Origin: CAYOZL01 sp964408435
Lineage (GTDB): Bacteria; Bdellovibrionota_C; UBA2361; SZUA-149; CAYOZL01
DNA length: 64,000 bases
Direction of reading: 5' to 3'
Assembly: GCA_964408435.1 (NCBI GenBank)
Contig: CAYOZL010000002.1
Span: 12,413 to 76,412, forward strand
The translations under genes and the position numbers were made by a program. The notes beneath the pieces were generated by a model, which was not told the DNA's origin, searched no databases, and saw only the letters and a list, made by a program, of their open reading frames with translations. Positions 27,582 through 35,790 of the stretch are shown in pieces; positions within the stretch are counted from its first letter, which is position 1, and each line of letters begins with the position of its first letter.

Positions 27582-28637
27582 TTATAAATCTTGTTCTTTC
27601 CCTTGGTAGAGTTTTCGTAGGGAATCTAAGTTTAATTTGCTATCTGTTGGTAACTCATTAAACGCTCTAACAGCTTGTTCTCGAACAGTTTTATCAGGGC
27701 AATTAAAAACAGACATAAGCACGGGTGCTAATATGGCAGTTGCTCTGCTGACACTTCTATCTAGTTCAAGACCAAGCTCTACCCCGCCATTTGAGAAGGC
27801 TTCGATTAGATCGGTAATTGTTTTGAAACTAAGAGTAGTGTCTTCAAAATCAACTTCTTCTAGCTCTTGATCTATTAAGTTTAGAATGCCATCAAATGCA
27901 AAACCGATTACTTCAATTGCAGAGAGCTCTTTAGTTGAGGTAAGGAAAAGTTTTTTTCCTCTTCCAGCTGGTGCTGACCAACGTTCTAGCCTAGTACTGT
28001 TACTCCGTGTTCTTTTTATTTTTCCAAGTGATTTTCTAAGTGCTGCTCCAAGCTCGTGAGCAGTAAGATTCTTTTCAATGACCTCACTTGCATATCTTTC
28101 CATTTCCTTCTCAGTTGGAAATTGAGCAATCCTATAGGCCATCGTCAACGGAATTTTACTTTCATCAATAAGGTGAAGTATATTTTTGGGTAGTTTCAAT
28201 AAACGAACAGTTTTCTTTATTAAATCGATACTGTAGGTTGGTAAACTTTCGTGAAGTTGTCTTGCTCCCCAACCTTTTTCAGTCATTACAGCCTGAAAGG
28301 ATTCTGCACGTTCTGAGGCTAGAAGATCTTTCTTAGCGCCGTCTTCAACAAGCTGATCCATGATAATATCCACTCTACTCATGGTTACATCACTGACAAT
28401 GCTTGGAGCTTTTTCCCAGCCAAGATGCTTCATCGCTCTTAGTCTTATTTCGCCAGAGATTAAAATGAATCTGTCTCCATTTGGTCTGACTTTAATTCTT
28501 CTTTTCAGGTCGTTTTTTTCAATACTTCTTGCTCTTTTTTCAATGTCTTTCTCTGTGATGGTTTTTCGAGGTTGATTTGGATCGAAATCAATCAAAGCTA
28601 TATCAATATCCATCATTTGATCTGGTTTTTTGGCCAC
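27582..28637 (-). CDS. ParB/RepB-like DNA-binding protein (island)
   Basis: A 351-residue protein. Residues 15-85 match the ParB N-terminal domain: FDPNQPRK, then FILISGEIRLRAMKHLGW, equivalent to the GERRxRAAxxAG box. Residues 100-175 look like a ParB/KorB helix-turn-helix region, with RAESFQAVMTEKGWG and YRIAQFPTEKE. The C-terminal part is helical. ParB proteins bind a centromere site with a ParA ATPase; no parA is present, so it may act in replication control, transcription or as a nuclease/CTPase remnant. It begins with GTG, with AAGGG 8 bases before. It sits between the two zinc-ribbon genes. Confidence 0.8.
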   Translation of the reverse strand: MAKKPDQMMDIDIALIDFDPNQPRKTITEKDIEKRARSIEKNDLKRRIKVRPNGDRFILISGEIRLRAMKHLGWEKAPSIVSDVTMSRVDIIMDQLVEDGAKKDLLASERAESFQAVMTEKGWGARQLHESLPTYSIDLIKKTVRLLKLPKNILHLIDESKIPLTMAYRIAQFPTEKEMERYASEVIEKNLTAHELGAALRKSLGKIKRTRSNSTRLERWSAPAGRGKKLFLTSTKELSAIEVIGFAFDGILNLIDQELEEVDFEDTTLSFKTITDLIEAFSNGGVELGLELDRSVSRATAILAPVLMSVFNCPDKTVREQAVRAFNELPTDSKLNLDSLRKLYQGKEQDL

Positions 28638-28998
28638 GGTAAATCCCTTATAAAAACGCTATTGAGATTGTTAGTTATTTGGCAATAAATCGCCCCAAAT
28701 AATTATAATAATTATCTAAGACAACTTATTAGTTTTATGGCTGATATTTAAATTATAAAGAACGAATAGATTGAGTTATATTTTCATAGAGTAGATTTTA
28801 CTATAAAATAGTGATAAATTGCAAATCAGCTGAAATAATACCTAGAATTACTTATAAGTCGTTAAAATATAAGATTTAGAAATTATAACAGTAAGTTCTT
28901 TTATAATTATATAATTGTAGAACCTTATTTAATGCGTGAAAAGAGATTTGAATTACTTTTCACGCTTTGACTGGTTATTGTTTTTTTTGAGGTTTGTC
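28638..28998. other. AT-rich divergent intergenic region of the island
   Basis: About 360 bases between the ParB-like gene (minus) and zinc-ribbon gene B (plus), rich in A and T with no convincing reading frame. It contains a perfect 12-base palindrome at 28905-28916 (aattatataatt) and a nearby ataattat repeat pair. This is where both promoters, and any ParB-type binding site or origin, would be expected; I cannot identify one. Confidence 0.4.
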
Positions 28999-30105
28999 AT
29001 GGCAAGACTTAGATATACGATTAAGGATATGCAAAAAATTGCTACATCAAGAGGTGGTAAATGCTTATCAGATAGCTACGCAGGTCTAAAAACCAAACTT
29101 GAGTGGCAATGCGCAGATGGGCATCGTTGGAATTCTACACCTCATAGCATTATTTATACTAAGTCATGGTGTTTAGCTTGTGCAGGAGTTAAGCCACTAA
29201 CATTAGACGAGATGCAAAAGATTGCTAAATCTAGAGGTGGTAAGTGCTTATCTAAGGAGTATTTTAACAATAGAACTAAACTCGAATGGCAATGCGCAAA
29301 TGGACATCGCTGGTTTGCTGCTCCTAAAGATGTAAAAAAGGGAACATGGTGTTTTTATTGTTCCAGCACTAAATTAACAATTGAAGAAATGCAAGAAATT
29401 GCTAAATCAAGAGGTGGTAAGTGTTTGTCTAGAGATTACTTAGGAATTTTTACTAAACTAGAATGGGAATGCGCAAAAAAGCATCGTTGGCAAGCCCAAC
29501 CTAATGACATTAGAAAGGGAGGATGGTGTCCTTATTGTAGTGGAAGACTATCTAGGACAATCGAAGAGTTTCAACTAATTGCTGAACTCGAAGGTGGCAA
29601 GTGCTTATCTACGGAATATGTAAAAGATTTGATTCCTCTACGCTTTAGATGCTCGGAAGGTCATGAATGGGAAGCAATAGGAAGTAATATAAAAAAGGGA
29701 ACATGGTGTCCTGTATGCTCTAATCGAAAGTACTCAATTAGGGAGATGCAAGAGATAGCGGAGTCTCAAAACGGTAAGTGCTTGTCTAAAGGCGTCATTA
29801 CTAGAAAAACAAGAGTGGAATTTCAGTGTAAGGAAAAACATGTTTTTAGAGCACTTCCTAGAGCTATTGAGTTCGGTATGTGGTGTCCTAAATGTTTTGG
29901 AGACAAGCTGTATACCATTGAAGGAATGAAAGAAATTGCAAAAATGAGAGGTGGAGACTGTTTATCTAAGGAATATTTAGGTGTTACGAAAAAGCTTAAA
30001 TGGACTTGTGAATTTTCCCATACTTGGACTGCACTCCCTAATCCTATTAGAGATGGAGGATGGTGTCCTGTTTGTTTTGAGATTGCAAGAAAGAAACAGA
30101 TTTAA
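28999..30105 (+). CDS. Six-repeat zinc-ribbon protein (island, paralogue B)
   Basis: A 368-residue protein of six tandem units of 58-61 residues, each with GGKCLS, W-x-C-x2-GH-x-W and WCPxC as in paralogue A. It is clearly homologous to A along the whole length, most strikingly in the unusual last three units (ELEGGKCLS, then ESQNGKCLS, then KMRGGDCLS). I chose the ATG at 28999 because the same ribosome-binding context as in A (TTGAGGTTTG then ATGGC) lies before it; the in-frame ATG at 28936 would add a hydrophobic, Phe-rich extension that A does not have. The two genes are oriented away from each other, around parB. Confidence 0.85.
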   Translation: MARLRYTIKDMQKIATSRGGKCLSDSYAGLKTKLEWQCADGHRWNSTPHSIIYTKSWCLACAGVKPLTLDEMQKIAKSRGGKCLSKEYFNNRTKLEWQCANGHRWFAAPKDVKKGTWCFYCSSTKLTIEEMQEIAKSRGGKCLSRDYLGIFTKLEWECAKKHRWQAQPNDIRKGGWCPYCSGRLSRTIEEFQLIAELEGGKCLSTEYVKDLIPLRFRCSEGHEWEAIGSNIKKGTWCPVCSNRKYSIREMQEIAESQNGKCLSKGVITRKTRVEFQCKEKHVFRALPRAIEFGMWCPKCFGDKLYTIEGMKEIAKMRGGDCLSKEYLGVTKKLKWTCEFSHTWTALPNPIRDGGWCPVCFEIARKKQI

Positions 30106-30164
30106 AAAAGGTTTGTCAGTCAAAGTAATTACATAATTACTCAATTAAATCGATAAGCAAAAAA

Positions 30165-30207
30165 TGGTGATACTTAGACTTGAACTAAGGACCTCGGAAT
30201 TATGAGT
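30165..30207. repeat. Right attachment-site-like direct repeat inside tRNA
   Basis: 43 bases identical to 25737-25779; lies within the 3' part of the intact tRNA gene (30165-30238), from discriminator base to anticodon loop. Confidence 0.85.
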
Positions 30208-30238
30208 TCCGCGCTCTAACCAGCTGAGCTATATCACC
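30165..30238 (-). tRNA. tRNA with CAU anticodon (Met or lysidine-type Ile)
   Basis: A 74-base cloverleaf on the minus strand: acceptor GGTGATA/TATCACC, D stem GCTC/GAGC, anticodon stem CGGAA/TTCCG with loop CTCATAA giving anticodon CAT, T stem CTTAG/CTAAG with TTCAAGT loop, and discriminator A; CCA is not encoded. CAT anticodon means elongator Met or Ile2 (with lysidine); the sequence alone does not settle this, but an initiator is unlikely because the acceptor begins with a paired base. It is the intact copy beside the island. Confidence 0.93.
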
Positions 30239-30355
30239 CTAGGATTTGCTTTGTTTTTGAGGTGAGAATCTACTTATTCTTTCCAATTTTAGCAATACTA
30301 ATAGCATTAAATACATATAAATAAGCTTGTATTATATATCTTGAGTCAAGAGTAA

Positions 30356-30508
30356 GTAGGTATGATTTGTTTGTTTTTCAGGTTTTTGAAGCTAATAATA
30401 AAAAAAAAGAGATTAAGTATCTCTTTTTATTTTATTATTAGCGTAAACCTCGGAAAAATCGTTCTAAACGATTTTGAGAATGAAGAAAAACAAACACATC
30501 ATACCTAC
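30356..30508. repeat. Large nested inverted repeat forming a three-way junction
   Basis: The outer arms 30356-30378 and 30486-30508 are 23 bases each and pair with one mismatch. Inside are two more stems: 30380-30385/30445-30450 continuing into 30391-30413/30419-30442 (loop taagt), and 30455-30463/30467-30475 (perfect 9 bp, loop cta). The whole folds as one closing stem with two branches, in RNA or as a DNA cruciform. It lies between the tRNA/island and the phosphatase gene. It may be a structured RNA, a MITE-like element with terminal inverted repeats, or a terminator cluster; none is proven. Confidence 0.75.
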
Positions 30509-30530
30509 GTTTTATTTATCTATCAAGAAT

Positions 30531-31268
30531 CTAAGAAAGCTTTAAAACCTTACTCTCTACCTCTTTTGCATCCCTCTTAACCTGCAACACTCTACCAAAT
30601 GTCAATTCAACACAGGTAAGCTTATTACCAAAAACTAATCCGGTATCAATTCCTATCTTATAAGGTGGATGTTCAAATACTTCTTGATGTGGAGTGTGGC
30701 CAAATACAACTGTCTTTTCAAAAGCATGAATATTATTTAAAAATTCATCTCTAATCCAAAAAATCTCATCGTCTTGCTGTTTCTCGATATCTTTTAAAGG
30801 ATTAAGGCCTGCATGAACACATAAAAACTTATCGACTATGACTGCAGATTCTAATTCACAGAAAAATTTAAAATGTTCTTTAGGTAAAGCCTGCGCCATT
30901 TCATTTGATGGAGAAAATACTGAAATGCCATAACTCTGTATTGTCTCTAGACCACCATTGTATAAAAAAGCTTGTCCTAAGTTTCCACCGAAACCTAAGA
31001 AATCAAGCATCATATCTTCATGATTACCTTTTAAAAATCTTGTATTTGGAAATTTATGTTTAAAATCTAATATTATTTCTATTACAGCTTTAGAGTCTGG
31101 CCCTCTATCTATGTAGTCTCCTAAAAAGACAACTACATCTTCTTGAGTTAAGCCTTCTTTTTCTTCTAAGTACCTAAGCAGTATTTCAGGCTCTTTAGGG
31201 CAACCGTGAATATCACCTATTACATAGATTCTATCACCCGATGCTTCTGATATAGTAGAATTTGCCAA
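30531..31268 (-). CDS. PPP-family metallophosphoesterase (serine/threonine or Ap4A-type)
   Basis: A 245-residue two-metal phosphatase. Motifs: GDIHG near residue 18, GDYIDRGP, GNHEDMM, a conserved His in CVHAG, and FGHT. This set is shared by bacterial PPP protein phosphatases and symmetrical Ap4A hydrolase (ApaH). The shorter length and NHE without the ApaH-specific loops favour a PrpA/PrpE-like phosphatase, but the substrate cannot be chosen. It runs toward the nested palindrome and tRNA; the start is 64 bases downstream of the lipB stop, on the same strand. Confidence 0.88.
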   Translation of the reverse strand: MANSTISEASGDRIYVIGDIHGCPKEPEILLRYLEEKEGLTQEDVVVFLGDYIDRGPDSKAVIEIILDFKHKFPNTRFLKGNHEDMMLDFLGFGGNLGQAFLYNGGLETIQSYGISVFSPSNEMAQALPKEHFKFFCELESAVIVDKFLCVHAGLNPLKDIEKQQDDEIFWIRDEFLNNIHAFEKTVVFGHTPHQEVFEHPPYKIGIDTGLVFGNKLTCVELTFGRVLQVKRDAKEVESKVLKLS

Positions 31269-31332
31269 TTTGTTTCCTTCCCTTCGTAACCGTTATTTTT
31301 ACAACAACCAAACTGCAATACTACTGTCGACA

Positions 31333-32040
31333 TTACACACTACCGAACTTTAAGGTATTTTCACAAAGTTTATTAACTAGTATTTCTAGAGACTTACAAT
31401 TATTATCTAGTTCCTTAACTGAGGTAACAGTCGTATTCTTGTCTCCGCAAACATCAAATTCAATAAATGGCTCCGTAGAACAATTCAAATTCAAAGAAAA
31501 ACCATGGTTAGTTACATTCTTATTAATTTTTAAACCAACTGAAGCTATTTTATTACTTTTTATATTACTGCCTTCAACCCAAAGCCCTGCTGGGTTCAAT
31601 CGACAATTAGCTTCAATATTAAATTCTTTTAAAGTTCCAGATATAACTTCAAGATAATTTTTAATAAAAGATTTAACACTTTTAATTTTAACAACAGGAT
31701 AGATAATCAATTGACCAGGAGCATGAAAAGTTATCTCTCCACCTCTGTTAGTCTTAACTACTTCAACTCCTAGCTCTGTCCATTGATCAAAGAAACTATT
31801 TTGAAAATCGCTATCTGCTATCCTGTTACCTAAACTTAAAGTTGGAGGATGTTCTGTAAAAATAAATGTATTATTTATTTTGTCTTTAATTCTTTTCTCA
31901 ACTAAATTATTTTGTATTTTTCTAACTTCTTTAAATGATCTTTTACCTAGAATTAGAATGTCTTCATTCTCTGAATTAACTTCAGTCCAATTAATCCCTT
32001 TAGAATCAAAAGCATTTAAAACATTATTCTTATTTAACAT
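31333..32040 (-). CDS. lipB: Lipoyl(octanoyl) transferase
   Basis: Moves octanoyl from acyl carrier protein to lipoate-dependent proteins, supplying the substrate of LipA (2201-3052). The family motif RGGEITFHAPGQLIIYP holds the RGG and H-x-PGQ parts (Ala replaces the usual Gly). A lysine in SNKIASVGLKI corresponds to the catalytic Lys, and the NHGFSLNLN motif follows. A Cys at the end of the catalytic region (DVCGDKN) fits the catalytic cysteine. 235 residues is normal. Between lepA (25 bases upstream) and the phosphatase. Confidence 0.93.
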   Translation of the reverse strand: MLNKNNVLNAFDSKGINWTEVNSENEDILILGKRSFKEVRKIQNNLVEKRIKDKINNTFIFTEHPPTLSLGNRIADSDFQNSFFDQWTELGVEVVKTNRGGEITFHAPGQLIIYPVVKIKSVKSFIKNYLEVISGTLKEFNIEANCRLNPAGLWVEGSNIKSNKIASVGLKINKNVTNHGFSLNLNCSTEPFIEFDVCGDKNTTVTSVKELDNNCKSLEILVNKLCENTLKFGSV

Positions 32041-32064
32041 TTTTTACTGTATTTTTTTTCAGTA

Positions 32065-33879
32065 TTATTTTTCAAGTTTTAAAGCAGCTAAAAAGGCTTC
32101 TTGAGGTATTCTAACAGAACCAACTTGTTTCATTCTCTTCTTACCTTTCTTTTGTTTTTCAAGAAGTTTTCTCTTTCTTGTGATGTCTCCACCATAACAC
32201 TTAGCAGTTACGTTTTTTCTCATTGCCCTAACTGTGCACCTAGCTACAATTTTACCACCAATAGCTGCCTGAATAGCAATCTCGAACATATGAGGGTCAA
32301 TTAATTCCTTCATTTTCTCGGCTAATTTTTTACCGTAGCTATGAGCAAAATTTCTATGCACAATTGCACTTAGAGCATCTACATTATCTCCATTTATCTT
32401 TAAATCTAATTTAATTAAATCAGATTCCTGATAACCATTAAATTCATAATCAAAAGATGCATAGCCTTTAGAAATGCTTTTAAGCTTGTCATAAAAATCA
32501 ATTACTATTTCATTAAGCGGCAAATCATAACAAATCGTAACTCTTGAACCGCTATGAAAATCCATAGACTTTTGTGTTCCACGTTTTTCTTCACATAATG
32601 AAAGAATTGCTCCTACGTGATCTTGGGTAGTATGAATTGTGCCTGTTACTAATGGTTCATTAATAGATTCTATTGTTGCTGGATCTGGAAATTTTGCTGG
32701 GTTATCTACTTCAACTTCGCTACCATTCTTTAATTCTATTTTATAAACGATCGTAGGAGCGGTTGTAACTAGATCGATATTGAATTCCCTCTCAAGTCTT
32801 TCTTGTACTATCTCCATATGAAGTAGCCCCAGATAGCCACATCTAAAGCCAAATCCTAAAGCTGCACTTGTTTCTGCTTCAAACCAAAGTGCTGCATCAT
32901 TTAATTTTAACTTTTCTAAGGCTTCTCTAAGGCTTTGAAAGTCATCTGCATCAGTAGGATATAGGCCAGAGAAAACAAAAGGCTTAACATCTTCAAAACC
33001 AGGCAAGGCTTGCTCAGCCCCTTTGTTAAAAGTAGTTATAGTGTCTCCTACTTTTGCATCTTCAAGTTTTTTAATACTTGCAGCAACATATCCAACTTCT
33101 CCTGCTTTTAGTTCTTTTACTTTTTGTGGGAAAGGATTTGAAATACCAAGCTCAACAACATCGTGGCTTGCTTTAGTTTGTAAGAATTTAATCTTATCTC
33201 TTTTAGTTAATTTTCCTTCAACTACTCTTATTTGGCTTATTACTCCTTGATAGGTATCAAACCAACTATCAAAAACTAAAGCTTTAAGAGGTTTGTCAGT
33301 ATCTCCTGTAGGTGCAGGTATTCTTTTAACAATTTCTTCTAATAAATCATCTACTCCCTCACCTGTTTTTCCAGAGACCATAATTGCATCACTCGCATCA
33401 ATTCCAATTATTTCTTCTATTTCAGCTTTAGCTTGTTCTACATCTGAAGTGGGTAGATCGATTTTATTTAAAACAGGAATGATTTCTACATCTCCCTCTA
33501 TTGCTGTGTAAACATGAGCGACTGTTTGAGCTTGAACACCTTGAGAAGCATCAACTACTAGCAGAGCTCCTTCACAAGCTTGTAAACTACGAGAAACCTC
33601 GTAATGAAAATCAACGTGTCCTGGTGTATCGATTAAATTAAACTGATACTCATTACCATCTTTGGCTTTATAACTAAGTCTAACAGAGCGAGATTTAACT
33701 GTAATACCCCTTTCACGCTCAATGTCCATATCATCAAGAAGTTGTTCTTTCTTCTCTCTAACAGTAACAGCTTTTGTTATATCTAAGATTCTATCCGCAA
33801 GCGTAGATTTCCCGTGGTCAATATGGGCAATTATAGAAAAATTTCTAATGTTTTTTTGATCTACCTCAGATTCACTCAC
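32065..33879 (-). CDS. lepA: Elongation factor 4
   Basis: A 604-residue translational GTPase affecting ribosome back-translocation and biogenesis. The G motifs are AHIDHGKS near residue 17, DTPGH, and NKID; the LepA-specific C-terminal domain with the basic closing segment GDITRKRKLLEKQKKGKKRMK is present. The length is typical (about 600). It precedes lipB by 24 bases on the same strand, and the epimerase gene lies 15 bases upstream, so this stretch may read as one long transcript. Confidence 0.97.
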   Translation of the reverse strand: MSESEVDQKNIRNFSIIAHIDHGKSTLADRILDITKAVTVREKKEQLLDDMDIERERGITVKSRSVRLSYKAKDGNEYQFNLIDTPGHVDFHYEVSRSLQACEGALLVVDASQGVQAQTVAHVYTAIEGDVEIIPVLNKIDLPTSDVEQAKAEIEEIIGIDASDAIMVSGKTGEGVDDLLEEIVKRIPAPTGDTDKPLKALVFDSWFDTYQGVISQIRVVEGKLTKRDKIKFLQTKASHDVVELGISNPFPQKVKELKAGEVGYVAASIKKLEDAKVGDTITTFNKGAEQALPGFEDVKPFVFSGLYPTDADDFQSLREALEKLKLNDAALWFEAETSAALGFGFRCGYLGLLHMEIVQERLEREFNIDLVTTAPTIVYKIELKNGSEVEVDNPAKFPDPATIESINEPLVTGTIHTTQDHVGAILSLCEEKRGTQKSMDFHSGSRVTICYDLPLNEIVIDFYDKLKSISKGYASFDYEFNGYQESDLIKLDLKINGDNVDALSAIVHRNFAHSYGKKLAEKMKELIDPHMFEIAIQAAIGGKIVARCTVRAMRKNVTAKCYGGDITRKRKLLEKQKKGKKRMKQVGSVRIPQEAFLAALKLEK

Positions 33880-33894
33880 GTTATCTTGCTCACT

Positions 33895-34827
33895 TTATAG
33901 ATAACTATCTAAAGTAGATTTTAATCCTGTTTTTAAATCATATTGAGGATTCCAAGCTAACTCATTTTTTAACTTTCCTGAGTCTATAACACTTCTCATC
34001 TGCTCACCTGGTAAAGCATCTTTGTATTCTATTTTAACATCTTTTTGCCACAGTTCTTTTAAATTCTTAGCGATTTGATTTACTGAATTTTCAACCCCTA
34101 AACCTACATTAAATAATTCAAAGCTACCTGCTCTAAATTCTTTTTTAGAAGCTAATAAACAAGCATTAACAACATCTAATACATGAACAAAATCTCTAGT
34201 TTGCTCACCACTGCCGTAAATAGTTAGAGGTTTATCATCTATTAGTTTTTCACAAAATATTGCTACTACTCCAGCTTCACCTTTAGGGTTTTGTCTTGGG
34301 CCATAAACATTCGAAAAGCGTAAAGAAACGTTATGCATACCGTATTCCCTTGCATAAAAATCTAAGTATAACTCAGCTGCTTTTTTACTCTGACCGTATG
34401 GAGATTTTGGAGCATTAACATGAGTCTCATCTGCAGGAAAACTTTCTTGTTCACCGTATATCGCTCCTCCAGTAGATGAAAAAACTATTTTTTTACATCC
34501 TGAGCTTTTGCAAGCTTCAAGTACTGAAACCGTACCTTCTACATTTACCTTTGCATCAAACATAGGATCTTCAACGCTCTTTCGAACATTCATTTGAGCT
34601 GCTAAATGAAAAACAACATCAGGTTTAAAATTTTTAAATATTTCTACTAAATTCTTATCACAGATATCTATCTTTTCGATTTGTATCTTGTTCTTAACAG
34701 ATTCTAGGTTTTTCTCTTGACCACTTGAAAAATTATCAATTACTAGTACTTCGTAAGTATTTTTAACTAGTGCATCAACTACATGAGAGCCAATAAATCC
34801 TGCACCACCTGTAACGACTGCTTTCAT
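33895..34827 (-). CDS. NAD-dependent sugar epimerase (UDP-glucose 4-epimerase type)
   Basis: A 310-residue extended SDR. Nucleotide-binding TGGAGFIGSHVV at residues 6-17, the catalytic SST...Y-x3-K in SPYGQSKKA, and FSNVYGPRQNP. It most resembles short GalE-type epimerases interconverting UDP-glucose and UDP-galactose; other UDP-sugars are possible. First of three consecutive nucleotide-sugar genes of the exopolysaccharide cluster. Confidence 0.85.
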   Translation of the reverse strand: MKAVVTGGAGFIGSHVVDALVKNTYEVLVIDNFSSGQEKNLESVKNKIQIEKIDICDKNLVEIFKNFKPDVVFHLAAQMNVRKSVEDPMFDAKVNVEGTVSVLEACKSSGCKKIVFSSTGGAIYGEQESFPADETHVNAPKSPYGQSKKAAELYLDFYAREYGMHNVSLRFSNVYGPRQNPKGEAGVVAIFCEKLIDDKPLTIYGSGEQTRDFVHVLDVVNACLLASKKEFRAGSFELFNVGLGVENSVNQIAKNLKELWQKDVKIEYKDALPGEQMRSVIDSGKLKNELAWNPQYDLKTGLKSTLDSYL

Positions 34828-34848
34828 TTTATCCTCTTCATAAATAGT

Positions 34849-35778
34849 TTATAGCCTAGAACTAAATTCCTTAATTGTTCTATTCAACCCTTCTTCAAAA
34901 CTAATTTCAGGTTCCCAGTTTAGTTTTTCTTTTGCAAGACTAATATCTGGTTTTCTTCTAGTTGGATCATCTTGAGGAAGTGGTTTGTTTATTATTTCCG
35001 AACTTGAACCAGTTAATTCTAGAACTTTTTTTGCAAGTTCCATTACTGTAACTTCGTGTGGGTTACCTAAATTTACTGGGCCAGTAAAATCTTCACTATC
35101 CATCATTTTTAAGATTCCATTTACTAAATCATCAACATAGCAAAAAGACCTAGTTTGTTCTCCATTTCCATAAACTGTAATTGGTTCAGATTTTAAAGCC
35201 TGAACAATAAAGTTAGAAACAACTCTACCATCATTAAAAAGCATACGAGGTCCAAAAGTATTAAAAATTCTTATTACTTTTACATCCACTCCATTTTGTC
35301 TATTGTAATCCATAGTTAGTGTCTCAGCGACTCTCTTACCTTCATCATAGCAACTTCTAATACCAATTGGATTTACATTTCCCCAGTAGCTTTCTGTTTG
35401 GGGATGCTCTAATGGATTTCCGTAAACTTCAGAAGTTGAAGCTAACATTATTCTAGCGCCAACTCTTTTTGCTAAACCAAGCATATTAATAGTGCCCATC
35501 ACATTTGTTTTAATGGTTTTTACAGGATTATATTGATAATGAACCGGGGAAGCAGGACAAGCAAAATGAAAGATTTTATCAACTTCTAAAAGTATAGGCT
35601 CAGTTACATCGTGCCTAATAAACTCGTAGTTTGGGTTAGAGGCATGCAATTTTACATTTTCAAGTCTGCCAGTAAAAAGATTATCAAGGCATATAACTTC
35701 ATTGCCTGCATCTAATAGCTTTTGGCATAAATGAGACCCAATAAAACCTGCTCCACCTGTAACTAGTATTCTTGCCAT
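34849..35778 (-). CDS. UDP-glucuronate decarboxylase (UDP-xylose synthase)
   Basis: A 309-residue SDR that converts UDP-glucuronate to UDP-xylose. Motifs: TGGAGFIGSHLC, the FHFACPASPVHYQYNP segment characteristic of UXS, STSEVYGNPLEHPQ, and the catalytic YDEGKRVAE. Its substrate is the product of the next gene, the UDP-glucose dehydrogenase (35791), 12 bases upstream, making a two-step path to xylose. Such residues appear in bacterial exopolysaccharide. Confidence 0.92.
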   Translation of the reverse strand: MARILVTGGAGFIGSHLCQKLLDAGNEVICLDNLFTGRLENVKLHASNPNYEFIRHDVTEPILLEVDKIFHFACPASPVHYQYNPVKTIKTNVMGTINMLGLAKRVGARIMLASTSEVYGNPLEHPQTESYWGNVNPIGIRSCYDEGKRVAETLTMDYNRQNGVDVKVIRIFNTFGPRMLFNDGRVVSNFIVQALKSEPITVYGNGEQTRSFCYVDDLVNGILKMMDSEDFTGPVNLGNPHEVTVMELAKKVLELTGSSSEIINKPLPQDDPTRRKPDISLAKEKLNWEPEISFEEGLNRTIKEFSSRL

Positions 35779-35790
35779 TTCTATTTTCCG

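Larger units (their letters stand above)
25737..30238. mobile_element. tRNA-associated genomic island bounded by 43-bp direct repeats
   Basis: A perfect 43-bp direct repeat at 25737-25779 and 30165-30207 marks both ends. The right copy lies within a complete tRNA(CAU) gene and covers its 3' end through the anticodon loop; the left copy has only this part. Such a duplication is the usual mark of integration into a tRNA 3' end. Between the repeats are three genes: two zinc-ribbon repeat proteins and a ParB-like protein. No integrase, excisionase or transposase is recognisable. Pilin and phosphatase genes flank it. Confidence 0.8.

Noticed and set aside
30362..30580. 72-residue plus-strand frame
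   Set aside because: It lies entirely over the nested palindrome and the phosphatase gene end; codons are low-complexity and there is no ribosome-binding site.
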